The notes below the pieces were generated by a model. That model saw nothing but the letters and a program-made list of their open reading frames with translations. It was not told where the DNA came from and ran no database searches. Shown here in pieces: positions 5,748 to 12,331 of a DNA stretch of 17,237 bases (positions are counted from its first letter, which is position 1; the number at the start of each line of letters is the position of its first letter). Position numbers and translations under genes: made by a program. This stretch comes from Clostridiales bacterium UBA1390 (GTDB lineage Bacteria > Bacillota > Clostridia > Lachnospirales > Bianqueaceae): positions 1 through 17,237 of the forward strand of contig DBQQ01000022.1 in assembly GCA_002305315.1 (NCBI GenBank). Reading direction: 5' to 3'.

Positions 5748-5780
5748 TTTGGGGATAGTTTGGGGATAATTTGGGGATAG
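5748..5780 (+). repeat. Three tandem 11-bp arm-type repeats, right end
   Basis: TTTGGGGATAG, TTTGGGGATAA and TTTGGGGATAG lie in perfect tandem just after the integrase stop. The same unit and orientation occurs twice at 235-256 near the left end. The rest of 5737-5907 is AT-rich and shows no gene. Confidence 0.78.
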
Positions 5781-5907
5781 TTTTTTAAAAAATAAGGTAA
5801 AAAACAATAATAATTGGTGGCTTTCGTGTTTGACGAATGGCCGTAAAATGGCTTAAAATAAGGCTTTTGTAATTTTAAAGAAAAAACATTAAATATATTC
5901 GTTGAAA

Positions 5908-5949
5908 CTCATAACCCGAAGGTCGGAGGTTCAAATCCTCCTCCCGCAA
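5908..5949 (+). repeat. attR, 42-bp core repeat and tRNA-fMet 3' fragment
   Basis: This is an exact copy of 122-163, the anticodon-loop-to-3'-end part of tRNA-fMet without any 5' half. It is the displaced original 3' end of the host tRNA gene and marks the right limit of the element. Confidence 0.93.
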
Positions 5950-5957
5950 TGTAACGT

Positions 5958-5992
5958 ACCACCTATGAATGATTCATAGGTGGTTTTGTTTT
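5958..5992 (+). terminator. Original host terminator of the tRNA operon
   Basis: A perfect 13-bp stem ACCACCTATGAAT/ATTCATAGGTGGT with a one-base nominal loop is followed by TTTGTTTT. It lies directly after the displaced tRNA fragment and would have ended the tRNA transcript before integration. Confidence 0.85.
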
Positions 5993-6077
5993 ATAGATAC
6001 TTGACGAGAATGTTGTTTTATGATACGGTAATGATAATCGCATGGTTTAAGTATGCTGTCAGAAGGGGGGAATCTGT

Positions 6078-7763
6078 ATGAAAAAAAAGCTTCCTGTCGG
6101 GATCGAAGATTTTGAGGAGTTTGTAACAGAGGATTTTTATTATGTGGATAAGACCCTGTTCATCGCGGAATTGCTGCGTAACTGGGGGAAAGTCAATCTG
6201 TTCACCCGACCCAGACGTTTCGGAAAGTCGCTGAATATGAGCATGCTGCGGTCTTTTTTCGAAATAGGAGCAGATGCATCCCGGTTCGCCGGATTACGAA
6301 TCTCGCGGGAAACCGAACTCTGTGAGCAGTATATGGGACAATTTCCTGTGATCTCCATCAGTCTGAAAAGCGTGGAGGGGGGAGATTTTTCGGCGGCGCG
6401 CGCTGCGCTGAGGCGTTTAATTGGCAACGAAGCGTTGCGATTTCACGAACTTTTGAATAGTTCGGCACTTCTGGAGGATGAAAAGAGAGCATTTCAATCA
6501 CTCATACGCGTGGAAAAGGGTGTGTTTACAATGGCAGATGAGATTCTTGTGGATAGTCTGCGCATGCTCACGCAATTTCTGGCAAAACATTATGGTCGCA
6601 AGGTGATTCTGCTGATTGATGAATATGACGTTCCTCTGGATAAGGCGTTTCAAGCCGGATATTATGATAAGATGATCCTGCTTTTAAGAGGGCTATTCGG
6701 TAACGCACTGAAGACAAATGATTACCTGCATTTCGCGGTTCTTACGGGATGCTTGCGGATTTCGAAGGAGAGCATTTTTACGGGTCTGAATAATTTAAAT
6801 GTGATGACCGTATCGGATCCCTATTTCTGCGACAGTTTTGGCTTTACGGAGAAGGAGGTAAAAGAACTTCTTCGGTATTATGATCTGGAATTTGCATTCG
6901 AAACGATACGGGACTGGTACGATGGATATCAGTTTGGAAATGTGTCTATCTATTGTCCTTGGGATGTGATTAAATACGTGCAAATCTTAATGCGGGATCA
7001 GGAGGCAGAACCGGAAAACTACTGGGCGAATACAAGCGGCAACGAGTTGGTGAAACGATTTATCCGTCGCGCGGACAAATCCACGCGGGACGAGATTGAA
7101 CGGCTGATCAATGGAGGAAGCATACAAAAAAGCATCAAACAGGAGATCACGTACCAGGAGACCGATGATTCGATCGAGAATGTGTGGAGCGTACTGCTGG
7201 CTACAGGATATCTATCGCAAAGAGGGCGCGTGGTAGGGAAAAGAAGAGAACTCGTAATTCCGAATCGGGAAGTCAGGGAATTGTTTATTGACCTTGCAGA
7301 AGAATGTTTTCAGGAAAGCTCCAGGACAGATTTACCGCGGATACACCGTTTTTGCGACGCGTTTCCTGCAGGAGATGCAGCGACGGTTGAACATATGCTG
7401 CAGGAGTATTTATGGGACTCCATCAGTGTGCGGGATACTGCGGTGAGACGAAATATGAAGGAAAACTTTTATCATGGTATGATATTGGGGCTGCTGCAGA
7501 GTCAGGAAGATTGGCTCATACAGTCGAATGCGGAGTTAGGACAGGGATATAGTGATATCTCGATAGCCACATCGGACAAAACAGGGATCATCATCGAAAT
7601 CAAATACGCGGAAGATGGAAGACTTGAAAAAGCTTGTGAGTCGGCGCTTACCCAGATTGAAAAGAAGGGATACGCGGCGGGCTTGGCACGCAAGGGTATG
7701 AAGCACATCATTCGGTATGGAATTGCGTTTTGGGAAAAGGAGTGCAGGGTTGTTCGAGGATAA
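6078..7763 (+). CDS. AAA-ATPase with C-terminal PD-(D/E)XK nuclease-like domain
   Basis: This is a 561-aa protein with AGAAGGGGGG before ATG 6078. The N-terminal AAA-ATPase-like domain starts with the family signature LPVGIEDFEEFVTEDFYYVD. Its P-loop is RPRRFGKS (44-51, Lys50) and its Walker B is VILLIDEYDVPLD (Asp181, Glu182). The C-terminal nuclease-like domain has GYSDISI (Asp493) and IIIEIKYAED (Glu507-x-Lys509), the PD-(D/E)XK core. This two-domain family (AAA-ATPase_like plus PDDEXK_9) is abundant and multicopy in clostridia and Bacteroidetes. Its role is unknown; a defence or mobile-DNA link has been suggested. It has its own terminator and is a single-gene unit outside the element. 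A candidate promoter is TTGACG at 6001 with a poor -10 box. Confidence 0.92.
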   Translation: MKKKLPVGIEDFEEFVTEDFYYVDKTLFIAELLRNWGKVNLFTRPRRFGKSLNMSMLRSFFEIGADASRFAGLRISRETELCEQYMGQFPVISISLKSVEGGDFSAARAALRRLIGNEALRFHELLNSSALLEDEKRAFQSLIRVEKGVFTMADEILVDSLRMLTQFLAKHYGRKVILLIDEYDVPLDKAFQAGYYDKMILLLRGLFGNALKTNDYLHFAVLTGCLRISKESIFTGLNNLNVMTVSDPYFCDSFGFTEKEVKELLRYYDLEFAFETIRDWYDGYQFGNVSIYCPWDVIKYVQILMRDQEAEPENYWANTSGNELVKRFIRRADKSTRDEIERLINGGSIQKSIKQEITYQETDDSIENVWSVLLATGYLSQRGRVVGKRRELVIPNREVRELFIDLAEECFQESSRTDLPRIHRFCDAFPAGDAATVEHMLQEYLWDSISVRDTAVRRNMKENFYHGMILGLLQSQEDWLIQSNAELGQGYSDISIATSDKTGIIIEIKYAEDGRLEKACESALTQIEKKGYAAGLARKGMKHIIRYGIAFWEKECRVVRG

Positions 7764-7764
7764 A

Positions 7765-7813
7765 AAACGGGTGCTGTCATGTGACCGAAATGGAAACATG
7801 ACAGCACCCGTTT
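7765..7813. terminator. Strong bidirectional terminator
   Basis: A perfect 18-bp inverted repeat (7765-7782 with 7796-7813, 13-base loop) has A runs on the left and T runs on the right. It separates the convergent ATPase and thioredoxin genes and serves both. Confidence 0.93.
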
Positions 7814-7830
7814 ATAGATTTCGTACGGCG

Positions 7831-8145
7831 TTACAGAAGATTCAGCTTTTGCTGCAGGCTTGCCTTGGGCAGAGCGCCAATTACCTGATCGACAACCTTA
7901 CCACCCTTGATAAACAGGATGGTAGGAATGCTCATTACGTTGTATTGCTTGGCGGTATTGGGGTTTTCATCCACATTGATCTTGCCGATTTTTACCTTAC
8001 CGGCATATTCTCCCGCAAGCTCTTCTACAATAGGAGCTACCATACGGCAGGGACCACACCAATCCGCATAGAAATCTACCATAACAGGAACATCCGATGC
8101 TAAAACCTCTTGTGCAAAATCGGAATCGCTAAAGTGCTGTACCAT
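7831..8145 (-). CDS. trxA: Thioredoxin
   Basis: This is a 104-aa cytoplasmic thioredoxin, full length for the family. The active site is WCGPC (Trp29, Cys30, Cys33), the cis-proline is in SIPT (Pro74), and the buried Asp24 lies in [10 protein letters not shown]. It is preceded by GAGGAGG before ATG 8145. It reduces protein disulfides using thioredoxin reductase. No reductase gene is adjacent, so it is a stand-alone copy. It converges on the ATPase gene and shares its terminator. Confidence 0.97.
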   Translation of the reverse strand: MVQHFSDSDFAQEVLASDVPVMVDFYADWCGPCRMVAPIVEELAGEYAGKVKIGKINVDENPNTAKQYNVMSIPTILFIKGGKVVDQVIGALPKASLQQKLNLL

Positions 8146-8170
8146 GATAAAGGCCTCCTCTCTGTTTTAT

Positions 8171-8300
8171 GACACGGAACCTATCGTGCCACGCCAAATG
8201 CATCGCAACGAACAAAGCGTCGGAGTTTGACGCCCGTTGGCGGCAAACTCGAGGCGTGGCGCAATCGCTATAGGTATAGGATTCTGTCGTGCCACGCCTA
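8171..8300. repeat. Palindrome-rich intergenic element
   Basis: About 130 bp between thioredoxin and the protease gene hold two similar 20-bp direct repeats ending in TCGTGCCACGCC (8176-8195 and 8279-8298). They also hold an inverted GGCGTGGC (8253-8260) that pairs with the second copy, and a hairpin at 8223-8250 (GAGTTTG-A-CGCC, loop, GGCG-G-CAAACTC). This resembles a REP/MITE-like unit. Copy number elsewhere in the genome is unknown. Confidence 0.55.
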
Positions 8301-8420
8301 TTATATCATTTTCTCCAGGTATCGTCAAATTATTTACGGCAGAATGGAATCCATTAGGAAGGAATTGACAAATATAGGAGAATATGATAGGCTTAATACA
8401 AATGGGAGGAGGCTGCGAAA

Positions 8421-9359
8421 GTGAGAGAATTTACAAGAGTCAACCGGTTTGCGATGGCGATGCTGGTAGTTATGATTGTAGGCAGCGGAATTGTCTCAAC
8501 GATCACAGCATGGTTACAGATAGAGGGGATATTAACGCGATATATATTGACTTATACGCTGCAATTCGCGTTTCCTCTATGCGTATACTTTTTTTTGTAC
8601 CGGGACCATTCGCCGAAACAGGTTTTGCGGCTGAAAAAGACAAAAGGATATACCTATGTGCTGACGGTGATCTTCGCGTTTGCGATACAGCCTTTATTGA
8701 TGTGCTTATCTTCTCTCAGTACTATGATTTTCCATAATTATCTGAATGACTCGATACAAGGCTATCTGAAAGAACCCTGGTGGGCCGTACTCCTTGCGAC
8801 GGCGCTGATTCCGGCCGTGATGGAGGAGCTGGTTTGTCGCGGGGTATATCTATCGGGTTGCCGTAGGTGGAATATCTATGGGGCAGCAGCGTTGAACGGC
8901 GTCTTTTTTGGCGTGCTTCATTTGAATCCACAGCAGGCCGTGTATGCCGCGATCTTTGGGTTTTCCTGCGCGCTCATCACGTTGGGAGCGGATTCCCTAT
9001 GGCCGGCTATGCTAGCACATTTTATCATCAATGGGACACAGATCTTGATGGCCTTTGGCGCGCAGGCGCTGGCGGGACAGGATTCTCTCCTAGGATGGCT
9101 TCTTGCGGAGAGGCAGAAGGAAGAGAGTTTATGGAAAGTCTTGCCGGTATCGATACTCTTAGCAGGGATTGCGGTGTGGTGTCTGATCCGGATTTATTAT
9201 GTGAATAGACGGCAGGAACTGTTGCGAGGGAAGCGCGTGGAAGGATGGACTATGAAGGAGGCACCGCTAAAGGCTTCCGAGCGATTCGAAGGTTTGTGCT
9301 GGTTGGGCGGCATCGTGCTGATTTTCATCACACTGTCCTGTATGGTGGGTATGGCTTAA
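8421..9359 (+). CDS. CPBP-family (Abi/CAAX-like) intramembrane protease
   Basis: This is a 312-aa membrane protein with GTG start 8421 after GGGAGGAGG. Several hydrophobic helices are visible (about 11-31, 40-60, 78-100, 120-134, 152-190, 195-215, plus two C-terminal ones). The CPBP motifs are complete: EELVCRG (Glu135, Glu136, Arg140), FGVLHLN (His167) and HFIIN (His200, Asn204). Family members include the Abi protease MroQ, which promotes Agr signalling in Staphylococcus aureus, and bacteriocin self-immunity proteins. It lies 42 bp upstream of the LytTR regulator and is probably co-transcribed, so a role in processing or clearing the AgrD peptide is likely by context. A possible promoter is TTGACA 8365 with TAGGCT 17 bp later. 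Confidence 0.9.
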   Translation: MREFTRVNRFAMAMLVVMIVGSGIVSTITAWLQIEGILTRYILTYTLQFAFPLCVYFFLYRDHSPKQVLRLKKTKGYTYVLTVIFAFAIQPLLMCLSSLSTMIFHNYLNDSIQGYLKEPWWAVLLATALIPAVMEELVCRGVYLSGCRRWNIYGAAALNGVFFGVLHLNPQQAVYAAIFGFSCALITLGADSLWPAMLAHFIINGTQILMAFGAQALAGQDSLLGWLLAERQKEESLWKVLPVSILLAGIAVWCLIRIYYVNRRQELLRGKRVEGWTMKEAPLKASERFEGLCWLGGIVLIFITLSCMVGMA

Positions 9360-9401
9360 ATCGAGACCTTCACACGATAACCAATAGGAGGAGATAACGA
9401 G

Positions 9402-10193
9402 ATGCGGCAGGATGTGTTTTCTATCTTATATCTGGAAGATGAGGAAAAGGATCGGGAGGCGATGCGGGCCCTCATCGAAAGCATGGAGACGGAGGCCAAG
9501 AAGGAAGGATATATACGGCTTACCATGGTCTCCGGTTCGGAGGATCTGTTTCAAGTATCCAGCCAGACGCAATATGATCTGCTGATTCTTGATATGAATC
9601 TACAGGAGCGGGTCAGCATAGAGGGCTGGGAGATCCTGCGGAAATTGCGGAGGGAGAGAAAGGAAGTCCCGAGAATCTGGGTCGTGAGCCAGTTTTCGCA
9701 TGTACAGGGGATCCTGTTTCGGGATGGACTGGCACAGAAATTCTTCCCAAAGACACCGGACGGGTATGAGAAATTAAGAGAAGAGCTGTGGTACACATCG
9801 GAACTGTGTGGAGAGGATGCGATACTGGAGGTACCGGGGGAACGGCCTTACCATATAAAAAAAGTCCCGATTCATCAGATCGTCAGCATCGAAGCGCATA
9901 AGAAAGAACACTTCGTGTACAAGCTGAATGAATCGGGAGAGGTTGCGTTTCGGCAGGAATGTACCGGCCGTTCGGATTTCCTGAAGAAAGTGCTGCAGGA
10001 GATCGAAACACGCAAAATCAGGGATCTGGTACAGGTTTCCCGGACGACGATTGTGAATGTACGGTATATTCAGCAAGTCATTCAGGAAAATGGGAATTAC
10101 AAGCTGGTGATGGTACAGTATGGTCAGGGACAAGCGGAACAGATCCCTGTCGGACGGTCTTTCTTGAAGTCGCTATCCTGGTTGCTTCCCTAA
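9402..10193 (+). CDS. agrA: LytTR-family response regulator (AgrA-like)
   Basis: This is a 263-aa protein with GGAGGAG before ATG 9402. The receiver domain (about 6-125) has the acidic pair Glu12/Asp13, phospho-acceptor Asp64 (LLILDMN), Ser96 and Lys117 (FFPKT). The LytTR DNA-binding domain (about 155-260) contains HQIVSIEAHKKEHFVYK, VQVSRTTIVNVRYIQQV and VGRSFLKSL, typical of AgrA. It should be phosphorylated by the AgrC-like kinase and bind short direct or inverted repeats. It converges on agrD with a one-base gap, so transcription of the two could interfere. Candidate targets are the palindromes at 12130-12163 and 15950-15983. Confidence 0.92.
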   Translation: MRQDVFSILYLEDEEKDREAMRALIESMETEAKKEGYIRLTMVSGSEDLFQVSSQTQYDLLILDMNLQERVSIEGWEILRKLRRERKEVPRIWVVSQFSHVQGILFRDGLAQKFFPKTPDGYEKLREELWYTSELCGEDAILEVPGERPYHIKKVPIHQIVSIEAHKKEHFVYKLNESGEVAFRQECTGRSDFLKKVLQEIETRKIRDLVQVSRTTIVNVRYIQQVIQENGNYKLVMVQYGQGQAEQIPVGRSFLKSLSWLLP

Positions 10194-10194
10194 C

Positions 10195-10314
10195 TTATCG
10201 CAGGAGCGACTGGGGCGGTTCGATCTCGCCAACAAGTCCAAAGGTTCCCAGGGAAGTCAGCAGGGAGGCTAAAGCAGCAAAGAAGGAGCCTACCATTGTG
10301 AGAACTTTATACAT
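10195..10314 (-). CDS. agrD: AgrD-like signal peptide precursor without cysteine
   Basis: This is a 39-aa precursor. AAAGGAGGTG lies before ATG 10314, and the start overlaps the end of agrB by eight bases, the standard agrB-agrD order. Residues 1-20 form an amphipathic helix (MYKVLTMVGSFFAALASLL). The tail GEIEPPQSLL (29-38) matches the acidic, Pro-containing recognition tail of AgrD peptides, such as DEVEVPKEL. The five residues before the tail are T24-F-G-L-V28. In S. aureus the equivalent first residue is the Cys that forms the thiolactone; here it is Thr, and the peptide has no Cys at all. Ser21 is the other nucleophile nearby. The ring chemistry is therefore uncertain. The gene is short enough to be missed by automated annotation. 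Confidence 0.82.
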   Translation of the reverse strand: MYKVLTMVGSFFAALASLLTSLGTFGLVGEIEPPQSLLR

Positions 10315-10879
10315 GCACCACACCTCCTTTCTGGGTATGAGGAATGAAAAGTTGCAGCACCTGCAGCAGGATCGTGTAAAACCCTATGCGAGTATAGGCC
10401 GCAGGCATGTCTGCTATATTGAATACCAGGATCCAGAGACAGACGAGGACCAGGTAACAATACCGTAGGATACGAATGGTTCTTTGGCGAGTAATCGGGC
10501 GAAAAGCCGGAGTATAGGGGATGTGCCGGATGGACAAGAGGGCCAGAAAGAGCAGCAGCGCCTGCAGCAGGAGATTCATGGGAAGATAAGGGGGCACATA
10601 GACCAGAAAGAGCAGCCAAAGCAGACTGGCGCTAAAACACCCCCAGAAGGAACGGGCATGTACACCTCCGCTGGCCCAGCGAATGGGGAAAAGAACGAGT
10701 AGAATCAAACCGAAGGCAGAGAGCTTGTCCAGCAACAGGAAAAGAACGAGAAAGAGTAGTAGCTTGATTGTCTCGGAGAATACGGAGAGTATGGCGTAGC
10801 GCATGTATTCGATCTCGCATGCTGGGAGCAGGTTGTGCGCCATATAGAAATCGCAAATGACATCTATGGTTTTTTTCAA
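10307..10879 (-). CDS. agrB: AgrB-type peptide-processing membrane protease
   Basis: This is a 190-aa protein. TTG start 10879 is favoured by TAGGAGG eight bases before it; no ATG is better placed. The catalytic motif RWASGGVHARSFWGCF holds His74 and Cys81 with the same spacing as His77/Cys84 of S. aureus AgrB. Four to six hydrophobic segments are visible (about 34-50, 54-66, 80-98, 103-118, 142-158, 170-185). AgrB cleaves the AgrD C-terminal tail through the Cys and passes the acyl group to a ring nucleophile, then helps export. It overlaps agrD and is divergent from the kinase gene with only 39 bp between, so the promoters must lie within each other's coding ends. Confidence 0.94.
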   Translation of the reverse strand: MKKTIDVICDFYMAHNLLPACEIEYMRYAILSVFSETIKLLLFLVLFLLLDKLSAFGLILLVLFPIRWASGGVHARSFWGCFSASLLWLLFLVYVPPYLPMNLLLQALLLFLALLSIRHIPYTPAFRPITRQRTIRILRYCYLVLVCLWILVFNIADMPAAYTRIGFYTILLQVLQLFIPHTQKGGVVHV

Positions 10880-10918
10880 GGGGAAGACCTCCTAACGATA
10901 AGAAATGAGGGATTACGT

Positions 10919-12100
10919 ATGTATATGTTTCTGGCCTGTATCGTAGAGCAATGGATCCTGGCCTCCATAGGAAGAGGACTCGGCGGTCGGCCGGCTGCCC
11001 GCGTTCGCTGGATTCTGTGGGGCTGTATGGCTCTGGTATATTCTATGCTGGCTACTTGGTATTATATTCCAACTATTTTTGGATATGTGAGCATCACGGT
11101 GATTTTGTGGGTTCTGCTCGGCGGACGTTCGGTCATCCGAGCTCTCTACATAGGATTGGTATCGTATGCGCTGCTGATTTATTTACAGGCACTTTGCCTG
11201 CCCTGGATTCCAGAAGCCCTCTTTACGCTGGGCATGGACAAGGTCTCCCTCGTGGTAGAGATCGGCGTGGCGCTTATCACGGTTCTACTCTGGGTTCTGA
11301 TTCGCTGGCGTGGAGTGGATATTGCCTATGACAGTAAGCCGGGGTGGGCTAAGGTGGTCATGAGTCTGGTGGCCTGCGGCAGTCTGCTGTTTTGTATGGT
11401 CTTTAAGCCCCGCTTGGAGGCGGGGTATAATCTGAACCTGTATCCGGTGCTAATATTAGAGGGCATCCTGGTATTGGGGACGATGTTTATTTTCTATGAA
11501 TCTATGAGGCGCCGGCAGATGCAGACGATCCAGGCATTGCGGCAGGAGACGGAAGCAGCAAAGATACGCAGCCATGAATACGAAAAGAAGCTGCGGATGG
11601 TAGAAAACGGTGATAATGTGCCATTGGCGCAGGCGTTTTTAGAGGAAGAGGCACAGGAAAGCGCCTACTGGCTGCTGCAGCCGATCGTTCGAAGGATTCT
11701 GGACAATTATCGGAGACAGTGTGAGGCCAAAGGGATCGAGCCGCGATTGTGCGTCACACCGATCGTGCCGGAATACGACTGGAAGGAGACGAGCCTGGTT
11801 TCCCTGTTGGGAAATATCCTGGAGAATGCCATAGAGGCGGTGGAAAGCCTGGAAGAAGAGCGCCGCTGGATCGAGCTGGAGCTGGGACAGGAGGAAAATA
11901 GTCTATGGATACAGTGCAGAAACCCATACGAGGAGAGAGGGGAAATCGCCGAGGAAGCCTTGTTCCGGAAGGGGACAAGTAGCAAGGGCGAGAAGAGAGG
12001 ACGCGGATTGTACATTGTGGACAAGCTGGTCAAGCAGGCAGGAGGTCATGTCGCGGCGCATAGGGAGGCCGGAATATTTATCATTCGGGTGGATCTGTAG
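10919..12100 (+). CDS. agrC: AgrC-like sensor histidine kinase
   Basis: This is a 393-aa protein. Start chosen at ATG 10919, eight bases after GAGGG, because upstream starts in this frame would run into agrB. The N-terminal half is six to seven hydrophobic helices (about 1-17, 30-50, 52-68, 72-92, 110-128, 145-162, 174-194). A coiled-coil region follows, with RSHEYEKKL, where His219 is the probable phospho-acceptor (AgrC family pattern R-x-H-D/E-Y). The usual Asn five residues later is Lys. The GHKL ATPase shows LLGNILENAIEA (Asn299, Asn303) and GTSSKGEKRGRGLYIV (352-366). It should sense the AgrD-derived peptide. Its 3' end lies within the long direct repeat copied at 15803-16103. Confidence 0.93.
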   Translation: MYMFLACIVEQWILASIGRGLGGRPAARVRWILWGCMALVYSMLATWYYIPTIFGYVSITVILWVLLGGRSVIRALYIGLVSYALLIYLQALCLPWIPEALFTLGMDKVSLVVEIGVALITVLLWVLIRWRGVDIAYDSKPGWAKVVMSLVACGSLLFCMVFKPRLEAGYNLNLYPVLILEGILVLGTMFIFYESMRRRQMQTIQALRQETEAAKIRSHEYEKKLRMVENGDNVPLAQAFLEEEAQESAYWLLQPIVRRILDNYRRQCEAKGIEPRLCVTPIVPEYDWKETSLVSLLGNILENAIEAVESLEEERRWIELELGQEENSLWIQCRNPYEERGEIAEEALFRKGTSSKGEKRGRGLYIVDKLVKQAGGHVAAHREAGIFIIRVDL

Positions 12101-12129
12101 CGCATAAATAGAATGAATTATCTGAAAAT

Positions 12130-12163
12130 GGAAACGAACTGCTTTTAAAAGCAGTTCGTTTCC
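12130..12163. promoter_or_regulatory. Perfect 34-bp palindrome, candidate LytTR operator or terminator
   Basis: GGAAACGAACTGC-TTTTAAAA-GCAGTTCGTTTCC is perfectly self-complementary and identical in the second copy at 15950-15983. It ends 19 bp before the -35 box. Each arm carries GCAGTTCGT, close to the LytTR half-site pattern with a central GTT. It could also end the agrC transcript, but no T run follows either way. Both functions may combine. Confidence 0.55.
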
Positions 12164-12182
12164 ATAACTTATGCTTGAGGGA

Positions 12183-12211
12183 TTGTATTGTGGAAAGGCA
12201 GGATATATAAT
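12183..12211 (+). promoter_or_regulatory. Promoter of the ABC exporter operon
   Basis: TTGTAT (12183-12188), a 17-bp spacer and TATAAT (12206-12211). Both hexamers are preserved in the duplicate at 16003-16031 while the spacer has changed. The start point is near 12218, giving a leader of about 115 bases before ATG 12332. Confidence 0.72.
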
Positions 12212-12286
12212 GGACTTAGATGAGAGGCAATGACTCGAATATCGGAGTCCATTGCTTTGGAAGGAACCTCAGACCGTCTATGATGG
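12210..12286 (+). promoter_or_regulatory. Structured leader of the ABC operon
   Basis: ATGGACT (12210-12216) pairs with AGTCCAT (12246-12252), enclosing about 29 bases, and CCGTC and TGATGG lie downstream of it. The same leader precedes the secreted-protein gene, where the second stem ACCGT-CTATG-ACGGT is perfect. It is a possible post-transcriptional control element and matches no riboswitch class that I know. Confidence 0.45.
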
Positions 12287-12331
12287 CGTGAATGGGCTAA
12301 TATATGAAAGGACAATAAAAAGAGAAGAGCA

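Larger units (their letters stand above)
12021..12283 (+). repeat. 263-bp direct repeat, copy 1 (agrC end, palindrome, promoter, leader)
   Basis: The copy is aligned without gaps to 15841-16103 at an offset of 3820 bp. I count roughly 14 mismatches by eye, several of them clustered in the promoter spacer. It contains the last 80 bp of agrC, a 34-bp palindrome, the promoter of the ABC operon and the first part of its leader. Past 12283 the copies differ by a short indel and then match again briefly (CGTGAATGG). Confidence 0.95.

Noticed and set aside
7717..8103. 128-aa ORF over the thioredoxin gene
   Set aside because: It runs through the bidirectional terminator and opposite thioredoxin, so it is a shadow frame.
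10835..10918. Longer kinase start at 10835
   Set aside because: It would overlap the start of agrB on the other strand and add non-membrane residues with no ribosome site. ATG 10919 follows GAGGG at proper spacing.
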